64,000 nt of DNA from Cycas panzhihuaensis (GCA_023213395.1 CM041465.1:15872001-15936000), one strand, 5' to 3'; positions 33,650 through 46,149 are shown, counted from the first letter of the stretch. Program-made: numbers and translations. Notes: generated by a model from the sequence alone, not told the origin.

Positions 33650-34700
33650 TCAAGTTAATTTTGCCCTAATGGCCAAAGTCATGGCTAGTGATGACCCTAA
33701 AACCTTTAAAGAAGTAAGTAACAATCCAACATGATAGTAAGCCATACAAGTTGAGATTGATATTCTTAAAAAGAACTCAACTTAAGATCTAATTACTTTA
33801 ACTTCTAGAAAGAACTTGGTAGGCTGTAAATGGGTTTACCAAATCAAGTACAATTTAGAAGGAGTAGTTGAAAAACACAAAGCTTATTTAGTAGTCAAAG
33901 GTTTTTTATAAGTTGATAGTATTGACTATACTGAAACTTTCACTCCTATAGCCAAGATAAATACAATTAAAACCATCATCACTTTAGTAGCCAAATTTGG
34001 TTAGTAGATTTATCAGATGGATGTGAAAAGTATCTTTCTAAATGGTGACCTTAAAGAAGAAATCTATATAAAACAATGTCATAGTTTTGTTAACAACCCT
34101 AATCTTGTCTATGAATTGAAGAAATCATTATATGGTCTTAAACAAGCTCCTCGAGTTTGGTATATCAAAATTGATAACTATCTTTTATAAAATAGATACA
34201 ATAAGTGTATTAGTGATCTTAATCTCTATTTTCTAAGACAAGATGATAATATCACCATTTTAATTCTTTATGTAGATGATATTATAATAATTAGTTCTTT
34301 ACTTTCTCATATTCTTCAGTTAAAATCAATTCCAATGAATAAATTTAAAATGATAGACTTAGGTCTATTACACTATTTTTTAAGTTTGTAAATTTGTCAA
34401 TCAGATTAAAAAATTACTATTTCTCAGCCTAAGTATATTATTAACCTAATAAAAAAGTTTAATATAGATAATGCTAAGCCATCTCCTATACCTCTATAAT
34501 CAGGTGTAAAATTAATAATTGATTATTCATCCCTACCTTGTGATACTACCTTATATCATCAATCGATAGGTAGTGTAATTTACTTAACCTATACTAGCCT
34601 AGATATCTCCTATGCTAATGCCTTATGTTTCAGATACACATAAAAGGCTCATGAATCTCATTGGAAAGTAATAAAATAAATTCTAAGATATCTTCAAGGT
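33650..34700 (+). pseudogene. pol: Copia RT of the 31-35 kb element
   Basis: Motifs run in order: [81 protein letters not shown] and LILYVDDIIII. The YVDD box (34269-34280) is intact. Interrupting codons are overwhelmingly TAG, for example two adjacent ambers where the family has Trp-Gln before IYQMDV. The LTYTSLDISYANAL segment closes the domain. The region between 33240 and 33650 is the variable linker. Confidence 0.9.
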
Positions 34701-34739
34701 ATGATTTATTATGATCTAACATATAACTTCTGTAATACT

Positions 34740-35170
34740 AACTTAAAATTGATAGGACACATAGATTCTGATTAGGCAGGAGATTCTAATGATGGAAAAT
34801 CTACTACTAGTTACATATTCTTCGTTGATTCCTCACCAATAATATGGTCTAATAAGAAAATACAAACATTAGATTTATCTATGACTAAAGTTGAATATCG
34901 AGCACTAATAGAAGCAAGCAAAGAAGCACTTTAGATTAAATCTTTATTAAGTGAACTTGGTCTATTTCCTAACTCTTCTATTAAAATTAATATTGATAAT
35001 CAATATGCAATTTATATTGCTACTAATCCTATTACATATTCTAGGATAAAACATATAGAATTACATCAACACTTTATGTGTAATCTTGTAAATGATAATA
35101 TTGTTAATCTATTTTATTGTCCTACAGATTTGTAGATTATAGATATTCTTACAAAGTCATTGACAAAAGT
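34740..35170 (+). pseudogene. pol: Copia RNase H of the 31-35 kb element
   Basis: The segment reads IGHIDSD then AGDSNDGKSTTSYIFF, with Trp replaced by TAG between them. Then come IIWSNKKIQTLDLSMTKVEY, RALIEASKEAL, NIDNQYAIYIATNPITYS and RIKHIELHQHFMCNLV. These cover the D, E and D of copia RNase H. It ends ILTKSLTKVKFIKL, the usual C-terminus, followed by the polypurine tract. Confidence 0.9.
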
Positions 35171-35216
35171 AAAATTTATCAAACTTTGAGAATTATTAAA
35201 GATTGAAAAAGTCTTC

Positions 35217-35336
35217 ATCAAAGGGGGATCACTATGTTGAAGTCTTCTTCTTTTTCTTCTTCTTCTTTTCTATCTTTTATATCATCTATTGTACAAAAGA
35301 TAACATTAAAGAGGGATGTTAGAAATCTTAATATTA
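35217..35336 (+). other. Polypurine tract and probable 3' LTR start of the 31-35 kb copia
   Basis: TCAAAGGGGGATCACTA is followed by TGTTGAAGTC (35235). A second possible boundary, AAAGAGGGA followed by TGTTAGAAATC, lies at 35309-35330. Without a 5' LTR the true start cannot be chosen. Confidence 0.45.
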
Positions 35337-35340
35337 TCTT

Positions 35341-36207
35341 TATGTAATATTCTTTTTATAAAGTAAATTTAAATTAATATGTTATTAATTAATTATATGG
35401 TCTGTTGAAATGGACAACTACCCATTTCAATGAATCTCCATCTTCTTTATAGTATCTCCTTCTAGATTTTAGGAGGTTGGTCAGGTTGGTCAAAGATTGG
35501 TTGATGAGGTTTCGTAGGTTAGAGAGGTTGACCGGGTCATGCAAGAATATCAAGGAGGTTGCATATCATATCATAGGGAGGTGAGATCCTCATACAAAGT
35601 CACTATATTATTCTTTTTATTATAATAATGTGTATATATTTTAATAGGTCATTTTTTATCCCCACTAGGGGTTTTTTTCACCTGTCAAACTGATGCATCA
35701 TTTGATCGAATTTACAGTTCTTTAATTTAATTTTAATACCTATGAATGTATAATTTAACCCTCTATCTGATAGTTTGATATGATTGATAAATACTTGTTT
35801 TATGATGTATTGAGCTATATTTTGATGAAATATGATAATGTTTTTTATTGGATGATGTATGGTAGATGATGGTGATGTAACATAGATTCTCTGACCTACT
35901 GATGAGTGATAACTATGGAAATATAGTCTCTCTTTATAATCATTCTAACTTATTTTTCCTTTAAAACATTCTTTTACTTCATTTTCTTATCTTGATTTCA
36001 TCTTTTGATTATCTATTTTTCATTATTTTTGGCCTTGAAGTTCTAGTTTTCATCTTTTTTAGGCTATTTGTTCATTGATTAAGTCTTTTCTTGTTTAAAT
36101 TTTCAATAACAAAATCTCATTTTTAACTTTTCAATGGATAGTTTTTATCTCCTGATTTGTTATATTTTTGGTACTACCAAAAACATGACTAATCACATTT
36201 TATTAAT
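35341..36207. other. AT-rich stretch, possibly 3' LTR and flank
   Basis: No coding motif. The left part may be the 3' LTR of the preceding copia. Confidence 0.35.
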
Positions 36208-36212
36208 AAAGT

Positions 36213-37053
36213 TGTTAGCACATATTCTGGCACATAGACTTTGAGGAAGAAAGAATACATGCCTGCATTAATTAGAGGAATGCAGGTATAAATTATATGG
36301 AGGTACGTATGGGGCAAAAAAAGAGGAAAATCAACATTCTGGGTATGTATGATAGGTGCATACCTAGAAAGGTATGCAACGCAGTATACGTACCTCCTAC
36401 AGTACGTAAGCAGATAAAAAGGGTATGCATGGCAAAACCTGATCAAAGGATACTTAGGATGACATCATCAGTGCCTAAAGATATACATATAGATGTATGA
36501 ATGGATAAGATAGTAATTAAAGTGATTAACTAATGATTAACAAAGAGGTATGCATATGATTAAAAGGGTACTGTTATGATAGGGAGTCATAACCCTTTAG
36601 CAAAAGGAAACAAAGAAGGCACATTTAAGGGACTCCACAAGGACCATTCTAGGAGGGTGAGAGTATTCCAGACATAGAATAGTATAGTAGCTAGCACGTA
36701 TACAAGTAGCGCAGAGCAGTGTGCAGGGATGCATACCTTATAGGAATGTATATGATAACACTAGTATATATGGTTGGAATGCATTCTAGCACCTATTGTA
36801 TAAAGACTTATTACTTAATAAAGGAAGAGATACATCGAAAATGATGATTTTATATGTTCTATGAGTATTGAATGGTGGATATTTATTAGTTATATACTAT
36901 TGTGTATATTTGTGACATTATTTTATGAAATTGTGAATAAATATGTGATGATTAAAGTGCATGTAGCATGTTTACTATATCCTAGACTAAACTACTAGTG
37001 ATACCTTGACAAGAGTACTTTTTCATAAGTGTAGTGACAAATCAAAGTCAACA
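36213..37053 (+). repeat. 5' LTR of element D
   Basis: 841 bp. It shares long blocks with 41321-42162, such as TAGACTTTGAGGAAGA, TATGATAGGTGCATACCTA, TTATGATAGGGAGT and AAAGTGCATGTAGCATGTT. Confidence 0.92.
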
Positions 37054-37067
37054 TTGGTTTAGTTGCC
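37054..37067 (+). other. Probable primer-binding site of element D
   Basis: TTGGTTTAGTTGCC follows the LTR directly. It resembles the corresponding site of the 43887 element (TTGGTTCCATTGCT). It is not the initiator-Met site; the tRNA is not identified. Confidence 0.45.
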
Positions 37068-37195
37068 TATATCCACTGAGGAGGGACTAGGGCTAGGAGT
37101 TTCATAAAGGGGAGCATGTTCAAAGGACAAAGGACACAGGCTGTCATCATGATGGTAGGCTGTAATTAAGCCTTCAATAGCCAAGGGACCTTCCA

Positions 37196-39150
37196 ATGTC
37201 ACCTAAGAGGCCTTTGAAGGTAGGAGAGCCACAAAAGGATACTTCACCTAAGGGGAAAGAAACAATTAGACAGAGAGCATTACGATGGTCAAAGGAGTCA
37301 AAATTGAGAAGGGCAAGAAGATTAAGTTTATATAATAACGAGACTAAGGGACATTTCATTAAACAATCTGAGGCAAATGGAGCCCAAACACCTTAGGAGC
37401 AAGGAGAGGGAAATAATGGCAAGCAAATGGTATTAACACTTGCCCCAACCAAGTATGGCCTATTAAGTCTAGAGAAGGAAGAAAACCAAAAGTGAATGAG
37501 GAACATAAAGATGCCCTAAGGAAGGAGGAGAATACACTTATGGAAGATACCCCAAAAGACCTAAGTGATAATGAGAAGAAGAAGGAGGAAGGTCCCTCAG
37601 CATATTGGGAAATTAAGTTAATAAGGTAGATTTTTGAGGATTCGTTAAAAAAAGGGTCTAAGAAATCGTATATCATGGTCACACCATTGACAGTATAAGT
37701 GCTAGGTGTGTTGGAGCCTATACACCTAAAGACACCATTCAAGATTCCCTTATTTGGAAGGGATAGCATTGCAGTAAGAACTCCACATACACCACCTAAA
37801 GTAAAGGGTAGAGAAGAAGAAGTAGAATCCCTTAAGGAGGTAAGAGGAGAAGAATCACCACTAGGTGGGACACCAGTGTAGTCACCCAGAATAGACAACT
37901 TCATAGATTTTGGCAAATTAATCTTCAATAACATCACAGATGTAGTAGATTATATATATATTTGTTCCAAAACTTGATTGATGTAAAGAAAATCACAGAT
38001 GAGAATGAAATAAAAGTAAGATTTGCTTGCACATTAAGGGAAGTACCATTAGCATGGTACAAATAGTTAAATAAGAAGGAACATGGGCCAATATAAACAA
38101 GTCTTTTGAAGAAAGGTTTAAGAAGTTTTGAAGAAACAAAGATATGGAAATCACCCTAAGGGGAATTAAACAGAGGCTGAGAGAATCAGTATTGACTTAT
38201 ATCATTTGTATGAAAATCATCGTTGCCAATATGATCAACGAAATGATGACAAATCACAACATGAAGAATTATTTTAACAGAGGATTAAATAAAAAGTTGA
38301 GATCCATGATACATATACATCCATTAAAATCATTCAAGAATGCATAAGAGCTGGTACTAGATTTTGAAGTAGAGATGGATTCATAAGCAAGAGGGCATGA
38401 TCCCTCCTACTAAGATTACAAGAGGAAATAAGGGAGATAAAGGTAAATCAGTATAATCGACCCTTTTATCAGGTGGGAATCTCGAAAGAAGAATCGAAAG
38501 TGGAAGCTTTAAGAAAGGAAGTAGGAAGACTGAAGATGGAAAATAACAGAGAAGAGGAAGTAGTAATGAAAAAGAAGGACTAAGAGTTTTAGGTTGAAAA
38601 ATGGTGCCACATCTGCGAAGAAAGTTCACACACGAGAAAGGAATGTGAAATTAATCCAAGAAATAGTGCAATATACCAAAGGGATAAATGGTACCACATA
38701 TGTGATATGGATAGTCATATGACAAAGGATTGTTTTTACAACCTTAGACGAAGATCATAGAGAGGGTGAGGTAGGGAAAGAGGAGGTAACCCATCTTGAA
38801 ATATATACATAATAAGGAGTACACAGGAATCCTTAAAGAAGAAGTAACCAATAGGGAGATGCCTTATATGTCTATAGTTCAGGCATTAGAAATAAGAATG
38901 CCCAAATAAGTAGGAGTATGAACATAAACCATTCGTATGCAACAATTGTAGGCCAAGTTAACATAAAATAGAAGAATGCAAAGCAAAATCTAAGGTAACC
39001 AATTTAATGACAATCATACCAAAAAATAGTAAAAATATTAAACTATAAAAGAAGCAAAAAGAGAACATGGAAGAAGGATATCCAAACCCATAAATCAAGA
39101 TAAACTAATTTAGACAAGCAAAGTAGATATTGGGAGAGTTAACCTAGATA
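37196..39150 (+). pseudogene. gag: Gag of element D
   Basis: A long Lys/Glu/Pro-rich N-terminal part (37196-37880) is followed by a Gag core: MEITLRGIKQRLRESVLTYI, MKNYFNRGLNKKLRSMI at 38144-38347 ('IKQ..ESV..Y' and 'F..GL' motifs). Then a charged segment and zinc knuckles follow: WCHICEESSHTRKEC near 38610-38650, and a second, WYHICDMDSHMTKDC near 38695-38740. Stops and frame changes separate the parts. The minus strand is also open over 37359-37937, but this is a shadow of the Glu/Lys-rich sense reading. Confidence 0.75.
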
Positions 39151-39354
39151 AACACCATATTGCCAATAGGTAAACCAAAAACTAAAGATATGTATGTAAG
39201 AAAAAATAGACAAAAGGAAAAGGAGAGAGTACCAGAAGAACAAAGAACACAACCTCAAGTGGTACAAATGGAAGAAATATTTAAGGGATTACTAGCAGAG
39301 GATATTCTACGGATGTTGTTGTTAATAGAAAACTTGGTTAAATAATTACAATTA

Positions 39355-39960
39355 ATGATCCCTCTATGTCAAGTGATAGATTGGATTAAAGGAGGAATAT
39401 TACAACAACAAGGAATTACCAAGAGTTTAAAGAAAGTAATGCCATCCTTTGACATGGACCCAATGGTAAGAATCAATATGTTGGGAGAAAAATTCTCAAG
39501 GGTAATCGTGGAAGGAGGAGCTACTATGAATGTACTACCAACCTCAACATGGAAAATGTTAGGGAGACCAAAGTTAGAGGTAGCAATTTACTCACTAAAG
39601 TTGGCAAATGAATTACTGATATGACGCGTGGGGAAAATTATCAACATGAAGGTGGATATGGTAGTAATTATCATCAAAATTAATTTTATAATTATGGAAA
39701 CAAAGAAGGGTGCAACACCCTATCCAACCTTACTAGGGAGACCTTAGTTATACAAAACACGATGTCTCCAAAATTGGAGAGATGTAACTTTCACATTGTC
39801 AGATGGAGGAAATGAAGTAGTACTTCGGATGTTGGGAAAAACTTCTATTGAGGTGATACCAGATGATGAATCAAGCATGACTATTATGAGTGAGGAAACA
39901 ACATCCTCATTTGATGAAGGGAACTTATATCATACGACTAAAGATCCAACCAAGTTGATC
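39355..39960 (+). pseudogene. pol: Retropepsin of element D
   Basis: The frame at 39355-39624 contains VRINMLGEKFSRVIVEGGAT followed by MNVLPTSTWKMLGRP, the gypsy retropepsin pattern 'V..I....+..D.G...N++P..+W..+G.P'. The catalytic Asp is changed to Glu (EGGAT). The second strand, PYPTLLGRP, lies near 39720. The gene is not continued by RT. Instead an acidic, Asn/Pro-rich stretch leads to 40263-40568. Confidence 0.7.
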
Positions 39961-40262
39961 AACTCTTAAGAGACAAAACCTACTTACTTTGGGGAGATCT
40001 ACAATTCTTCCAATGATGAGAAAAGAATGAAATTTGTGGATTATTAACTACAAGATGCATATGAAGTCAACCCCTCATCCTATAGGTGTAACCTACTCTC
40101 TCTAAATATAACTGAGGATATTGATATTAAATCTAAATTTGTTGATTATACAAGTGTTAATAATAACATAAAAAATGTAGACCCAAACCCAAATCCCCCT
40201 TTTAACCCAAATCCTTACCCAAATTTACCTCTTGATACCTTAACCTTCCCTCTACCTTTGGT

Positions 40263-40890
40263 GTGGGTCCTAAGGTAGATCACCCTTCCCCACCCCCATA
40301 CCAGTATGAGGAAGGAAGTAACAAAACTTCCTCATCTTCTTTAGAGGTACACCTACCTAGTGAAAGATCCTTTTCAACCATCAGTGCCAAATCTGAGGAA
40401 GAAGAAAAAGATCCTGTTGAGAGTATCCTTAGAGATTCTGGTCTAGGAAATAAAATTTCCACTCTAGAAGAGAGAAATCATGAAGAATACATTGAAGATT
40501 ATATGAAGCCCTTTTATGGAGAACCACTATATGGAATTTCCCATTTGAGATATTGTAGAGAACATTAGTTAGGAGAAGGAATAATAAGCCAAGATCAATT
40601 AAGGGATCATAAGAAGAAATCAACAAAGCATACGACACCAAGGAAAAGGCAAAAAAGGGCAAGGCATGATGGTCACAACAAGACATCGTATTTAAAAAAG
40701 GATGATCAATTATGGTGGTTTGACAACAAATCCCAAACAACCTAAGGAGAATTGAAGATGCATTAGAAAGGCCCATATATGATTGAGAAGGTGTACAAGA
40801 ATGGCACTATCCAATTGAAGAAATTATCAGGCCAACTACTACCTAAAATGGTCAAGGGTAGTAAACTCAAACCCTATATCAACTAGGGTG
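40263..40890 (+). pseudogene. pol: Ser/Glu-rich ORF leading into an integrase C-terminal remnant
   Basis: The 101-codon frame at 40263-40568 is Ser- and Glu-rich with no domain I know. After its stop the same stretch is basic and then reads GPYMIEKVYKNGTIQLKKLS and MVKGSKLKPYI (about 40768-40880). This is the GPY/F module and end of a gypsy integrase ('GP+.+.++...G...+.......VNG..LK.Y'). Its presence right after protease and spacer shows that RT, RNase H and the integrase core were deleted. Confidence 0.65.
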
Positions 40891-41320
40891 GAGAAACTTA
40901 CCAGCCGAATTAGCTGCTTGTATCATATCATGTTGCATGAAGTTAGGGCAATTCAGATTGGCTTGATATCATAACATAATTTAGTTTAGTATGTAATAAA
41001 AAATATAAAAAAATATAAAATATTAAAAAGACAACCATAACTCATATCATACAAATAAGCAATATGACAAAAAAAAAAAAAAAAAGTGAAGCAAAAATCA
41101 TATTGGAAAAATCATGGGGAAATGAATGAAGAGATAAATTAGAAAAAAAAAAACACCAATAAATGAGGATTTATTAACCAAGTTAAAATAATAGAGACCA
41201 AGCAGTGAAGCAAAGGCAGCAGGGGTAGCCTTAGAACAAGACAAGGTGAAAGATACCCTAAAACTTTTGAAATTTTGATGAGCAAGGATGCTCAACCCAA
41301 TCTTCTTGACCTGGAATAGA

Positions 41321-42162
41321 TGTTGGCACATATTTTGGCATATAGACTTTGAGGAAGATGGAATATAGACTTGTATTGACCAAAGGAATATAGGTACAGA
41401 CCGTATGGAGGTATGCATGAGGCAAGAAAAGAGGAAAATTAGCATTCTAGGTACATATGATAGGTGCATACCTAAAAAAGTATGCAACACAGTATACATA
41501 CGTCCTATAATATGCAAGTAGATAGAAAGGGTATGCATGGTAGAACCTGATCAAAGGATACCTAGGATGATATCATCAATGCCTAGAGATGTACATATAA
41601 ACATACATATGGGTAAGATAGTAGTTAAAGTGATTAACAAAGAGGTATGCATATAACTGAAAGGGTACAGTTATGATAGGGAGTTATAACCCTTTAGTAA
41701 AAGGACAAAAAGAAGTCACATTTAAGGGACTCCATAAGGACCATTCCAGGAGGGTGAGAGTCGAGCATTCCAAACATATAGTGGTATGGTAGCTAGCACA
41801 TATACTAGCAGCATAGAGTAGTGTGCAAGGATGCATGCCTTTTGGGAATGTATATGACAACACTAGTGTATACAGTTGTAACGCATAGGGAATGCATTCC
41901 AACACCTATTGTATAAAGACTTATTGCTTAATAAACAAAGAGTTATATGGAAAATGATGATTCTATGTGTTCTATGAGTATTGAATGGTGGATATTTGAT
42001 GTTTGTGTATTGTTGTGTGTAGCTTTGGCATTATTTTATGGAATTGTATATAAATATATGATGATTAAAGTGCATGTAGCATGTTGACTATATCCTAGAC
42101 TAGACTACCAATGATACCTTGACAAGTGTATCTATCTTAATAGAGAGATATTGAAGTCAACA
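41321..42162 (+). repeat. 3' LTR of element D
   Basis: 842 bp, ends GTCAACA just before the AAAGT duplication. Confidence 0.92.
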
Positions 42163-42167
42163 AAAGT

Positions 42168-43881
42168 CATTTTTTTGTGGCTTATAAAATGCGTTCCATC
42201 ATGTTTTTGACTACTATGCATGTAAAATATTTTTTAGTGAACTAGTTTTTGTGTGCTACTATCTAGATTTAATGGAAACCTACCTCATTCATACCTAAAA
42301 CTCTTGGAAACCCTGTTGTGTTGTATGATTTATATTTTGGTGAGAGAGAGATCAATCTTTAGTCTATGATTTTTAAGATTTTGAGATATTTCTCTACTGC
42401 TATTTAGAGAACTATTTTGGAAGAAAAAAGTAAAGCCCAAGAGAAGAATTTTGAAGCTCTATTTACTGATTTATTGTTGCACAAATTTTGATGGTTGATG
42501 CTTTTAAAGTTTATGGTTTCTCATAATTTTTTTAACTTCAAACTTATTTTTCTTGGTAAAATCTTTGCTATTATGGTTTATTGTGATTCTACAACTCTTT
42601 TGATGATTGTTTATAATCAGAATTATTCCTCTCTTATTGTCAATATTTGAGATACTTTTGTTGATATTTTTTCCTTGGGAAACTTGGCTAAAAGGTTAGC
42701 TCTTCATGGGAAGAAAAGGGGTAGACTATTGTAAAGAATGATCATCTCTTCACTATAAAGATAACTACTTTCTCCCATTTATTTTTAATTGTCTAAGTCC
42801 CTAAGAGGTCTAATTTCATCTTTACATATTTGTGGCTATTTTTGAGCTAATTGTTCTTGTGTTTCTTCTTTTTTCCTTGTTAGTTTTAAAGGAAAACTTG
42901 AAGAGGTTTGATTGCATAAAAGAGAGAAGGTCATTCTAAGGTAGAATTTCGTCAATAGATTAGAAATTATAGAAAATTACTATTATTATCTTGTTTGCCT
43001 TTATTCTTTACATTTTCTCTTGTTTAAGAAAAGAAATTTGAATATATAAATAATATATATTTGCTATGATTAGATCACATGAGATTTAAGGATCCTATAA
43101 TACTCAAAAGACTCCATTTATGGTAGAATCTCTGTATTTTCCTAGTTTATTATTTGTTTATGAATGGCAATTTGATTATGGTTAATTATATGTAATTTTT
43201 ATTGTCTAAATATAATTCATAATAGTAGAAATATATCTTTGAGATCTCTCACTTTCTTTTGAATTTATTCTCCAAAGAATAAAATAGCATGTGAATCGAA
43301 TAACAAGCATTATAAAACTGTCACATGTTACTTGATCTTTTATTAAATTTCATATATAGATGTATGATTATGCTATTTGTATTTCACATTTATTTTTCCC
43401 ATTAAAAAGGCGTGTGTTGCATTTAGAGGAAATGATTTTTGTTTAATTCTTGGTGTATTTTTTGTTTCATAAAAAGAAAAGAAAAAGGAAGTAATTAAAT
43501 GTGTAGTTAGTTCTCTTGCTTATTTATTGAGAAGAAGGTAGTTAGATCTTGTTGTGCTATCATTTGCTCTTGTGATTATATTTCATCTAAAAATATAAAT
43601 AAAAAAAAAAAAAAAAAAATTTCCTTCACCTAACCCTTTTTCCTTCATTTTAGTAAAACTCAAAAGGTTGAAAGAATAGGAGGAAAGGAGTCCCTATGAA
43701 GGACATAAGATACATTATTAGCATAATCCCAAATTCAGGACTCCTCCATTTAATTGTGTAGCCTAGTGGATTTAAGCATCTCTTTTTATATCCTAGCCTT
43801 TCATTACTTCATTCATATCTTAGTTAAAATATATAACTAGGTGGAGACACCTTCTTAGGAGTTGGAAAAGGTAGTCCCTTA
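42168..43881. other. Spacer between elements D and C, with a poly(A) run
   Basis: T-rich sequence with no domain I can defend. A run of 19 A at 43601-43619 could mark the end of an old retroposed sequence, but no matching flanking repeat was found. Confidence 0.35.
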
Positions 43882-43886
43882 GGTTC

Positions 43887-44247
43887 TGTGCATAGGTAGT
43901 TAAGTTGCAACCTTTTGTTATATATATAGCAATTGTAACTAACTTGGATCATAGTAGGTATAAATAGTAAGAGGAAAGGATGTAAAAGTAGGTAGTTAAT
44001 TTTGACAAATAATCGCAGTCCATTGGCTACTACTACATGTAAGGGAGGTTTGCCATAATTCTATATTATTGTAAGCCATTATGTGTGTACTATTATGGGT
44101 CAGCTTTAGTTGTGAGAGAACTAGAGTGACCCATCATAATATAATGACTATGGTTTTTGTGCTCCTATATATTACTGTAAAATAGTGAATGTTGCAAATG
44201 TCTGATTCTTATGCTTGTTCCACATGAGATTCTGAACACGGCACACA
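43887..44247 (+). repeat. 5' LTR of element C
   Basis: 361 bp. It contains AGTTGCAACC and ATTGTAACTAACTT near its start, similar to the 19-bp monomers inside the element. GTATAAATAG near 43960 is a candidate TATA box. Confidence 0.93.
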
Positions 44248-44262
44248 TTGGTTCCATTGCTA
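44248..44262 (+). other. Probable primer-binding site of element C
   Basis: TTGGTTCCATTGCTA follows the LTR end directly. The cognate tRNA is not identified. Confidence 0.45.
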
Positions 44263-44763
44263 AATTAAACCATGAGAATGGGTGAGAACAATTAGAATTT
44301 TTAAGGGTCCTCTTTTATGCCACCTAGAGTAGAAGTTAAGATGTGTCGTGATTGAGGGGAGTGCTAGGAGAAAGAAAGAATCCAAGCGGGGGTACATAAA
44401 CCCATATTTGTGAGTACACCCAAGAAGCAGGTGAAGAGGTGAAAATCTACATACTCGATAGAAAAAGAGAAACTAAAGAATGGGGAAGGAATAAAGGATC
44501 AAAATCTGGGTATAATAGAGATGCATACATGTGAAGAAAGTAATTAGAGATGTGTAGAAGAAGAGGATCCATCTAGAGAGATTCAAGCATTAAGTGCAGA
44601 TGAAGATATTCAATATAATTCTATTGAAGGAAATTTACAAAAAATAGAAGCAACTGAGGAGAACTCCATTGAGTTAGGTATATATAGTATAGAAGAACAA
44701 ACATGGGATCATCATTTGTTAGAAATTTAAACTCCAAGCCACATAATAAATCCCTTATTCAAG

Positions 44764-45920
44764 TTGCCCATGGTGACTCCAGGGAGTAGTGTAGGAGGTG
44801 CAATGGGAGGAGGCCAAAGTGGGATATTAGGTGGAGGAAATCAAGTAAATACAACCCCATATATTGTGGTGCAAAGTGATTCAATATTTTTGAGCCTCCA
44901 ATTTAATGGCACTATAGATCCTAATGATAATTGGGCATTATTCAAAAACATGATTCAGATAAAAAGGATCATGGATCAAGAAGAAATCAAGGCTTGTTTG
45001 TTTTCAACATTAAGGGGCTCTGTAATAGCATGGTTCCAATATGTCACAAGCCAGGCACTAAATTGGGAGAAATTGCAAGATTAATTTCTTAGTTAATTTC
45101 AAAAACTAAGGGACTCAATAGCTATCTTGCAAGCTTTGGAAGATATCTATCAGTACCCAAGGGAATCCGTAAATGATTTTGATGGAAGAATGTAAGTTAT
45201 AATGAATAAGATGAAGGCATCAATAGTAATCAACCTAATGATGGCAATGAAACATTTTGTACAAGGGTTGATACCTCAATTGTGAGATAAGGTAATATTG
45301 CATCCAGTAAATAATTATGAGCAAGTAAGGGAGTTAACATTGAAATTTGAAAATAAAATGAAATTAACTTATTCCCAGATGATGATATATCCCTTAGCAT
45401 ATTGTTCTAATACACTAGTATAATACACATCACAAATGGGTATGAATCCAAAAATTAAAGCCTTAAAGAAAGAAGTAGAAGCATTGAAGCAACAACTTGT
45501 AGTTTCTATTCCAAATAATATGTAACATATGTAGGAATTAAAAAAACTTTGCATATAATTATCCTAATTGTGATTGGAAAAAATAAGAGAAAATAATTGG
45601 TGTCCTCTATTGTGCAATCAACAAAAGGAGTCTGGAGGATCTACAAAATGGTATGAGATTTGTTGAAGGAATAATCATAATATATGGGAATGTTACTTTT
45701 GGTCGAAAAATAATGAAGGTGAAATACATAATGTTTATTCACAAAAGATAGAAAAGGGAGTTGTAAAACAATATAAAGGTAAGATAAGAACTATTTGTTG
45801 TTTCTTATACCAAAGTTGGGGACATTTTAGATTAGAATATCTATTAGAGAAAAAAGAGTGAGAATACATTTGTGAGGAATGTGGACCAGCAGATCACGAG
45901 TGGTCTAATTGTCCCAAGAA
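44764..45920 (+). pseudogene. gag: Gag of element C
   Basis: A Gly-rich start (MPMVTPGSSVGGAMGGGQSG) precedes the Gag core: LQFNGTIDPNDNWALFKNMI, ACLFSTLRGSVIAWFQYVTS, then after stops LRDSIAILQALEDIYQYPRE and MKHFVQGLIPQL. This is the 'W...F...L.G.A..W', 'ESV..F', 'F..GL' series of Retrotrans_gag. An acidic/Lys segment and weak zinc knuckles follow (CEECGPADHEWSNC near 45874-45915). An upstream leader of about 500 bp includes another acidic reading (44300-44740) that may be the true N-terminus. Interrupted mainly by TAG. Confidence 0.82.
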
Positions 45921-46149
45921 TAATAAGATATAGAATACTAATTTGGTGGATATGATTTTGGATCAAGAAAATCCAGCTTATCTATAGACATGAAGCAGTA
46001 AATTGATGGGACCCCCTCCTACTCAAGACAATTTTCTAGATCTAATTGTAAAGAAATAATAGTTATAGGAGGCGATAAGGATACTTTAGGACATAATGGG
46101 AGAAACGCAAGAGGAAAAGTAATCAAGAAGATTTAAAGGCTTGTACTAT

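Larger units (their letters stand above)
30950..35340 (+). mobile_element. Old autonomous-type Ty1/copia element, amber-riddled
   Basis: Gag, protease, GAG-pre-integrase, integrase, RT and RNase H follow each other in the copia order and largely in readable frames. A polypurine tract lies near 35217-35228. No matching pair of LTRs or primer-binding site was found, so the 5' LTR has been lost or lies unrecognised. Most interruptions are TAG or TAA codons at expected Gln or Trp positions. Confidence 0.85.
36213..42162 (+). mobile_element. Gypsy deletion derivative D, 5,950 bp, TSD AAAGT
   Basis: LTRs of 841 bp (36213-37053) and 842 bp (41321-42162) begin TGTTAGCAC/TGTTGGCAC and end GTCAACA. 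AAAGT is duplicated at 36208-36212 and 42163-42167. The 4.27-kb interior has gag, a protease and, near its end, the GPY/F-like end of integrase, but no RT, RNase H or integrase core. LTR copies differ at many sites, so it is old. Confidence 0.88.

Noticed and set aside
37359-37937. 192-codon minus-strand frame
   Set aside because: The plus strand here reads as the Lys/Glu-rich N-terminal Gag of element D; a GAA/AAG-rich sense strand leaves the antisense frame open by chance.
41067-41086. Poly(A) run inside element D
   Set aside because: It sits in the 3' interior of a bounded LTR element with no sign of a separate insertion.
42168-43600. Weak resemblance of YCDSTTLLMIVYN (near 42575) to a copia RNase H segment
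   Set aside because: No flanking motif in any frame supports it.
43601-43619. Poly(A) run as the tail of a LINE or SINE
   Set aside because: No RT, endonuclease, pol III box or flanking direct repeat could be found.
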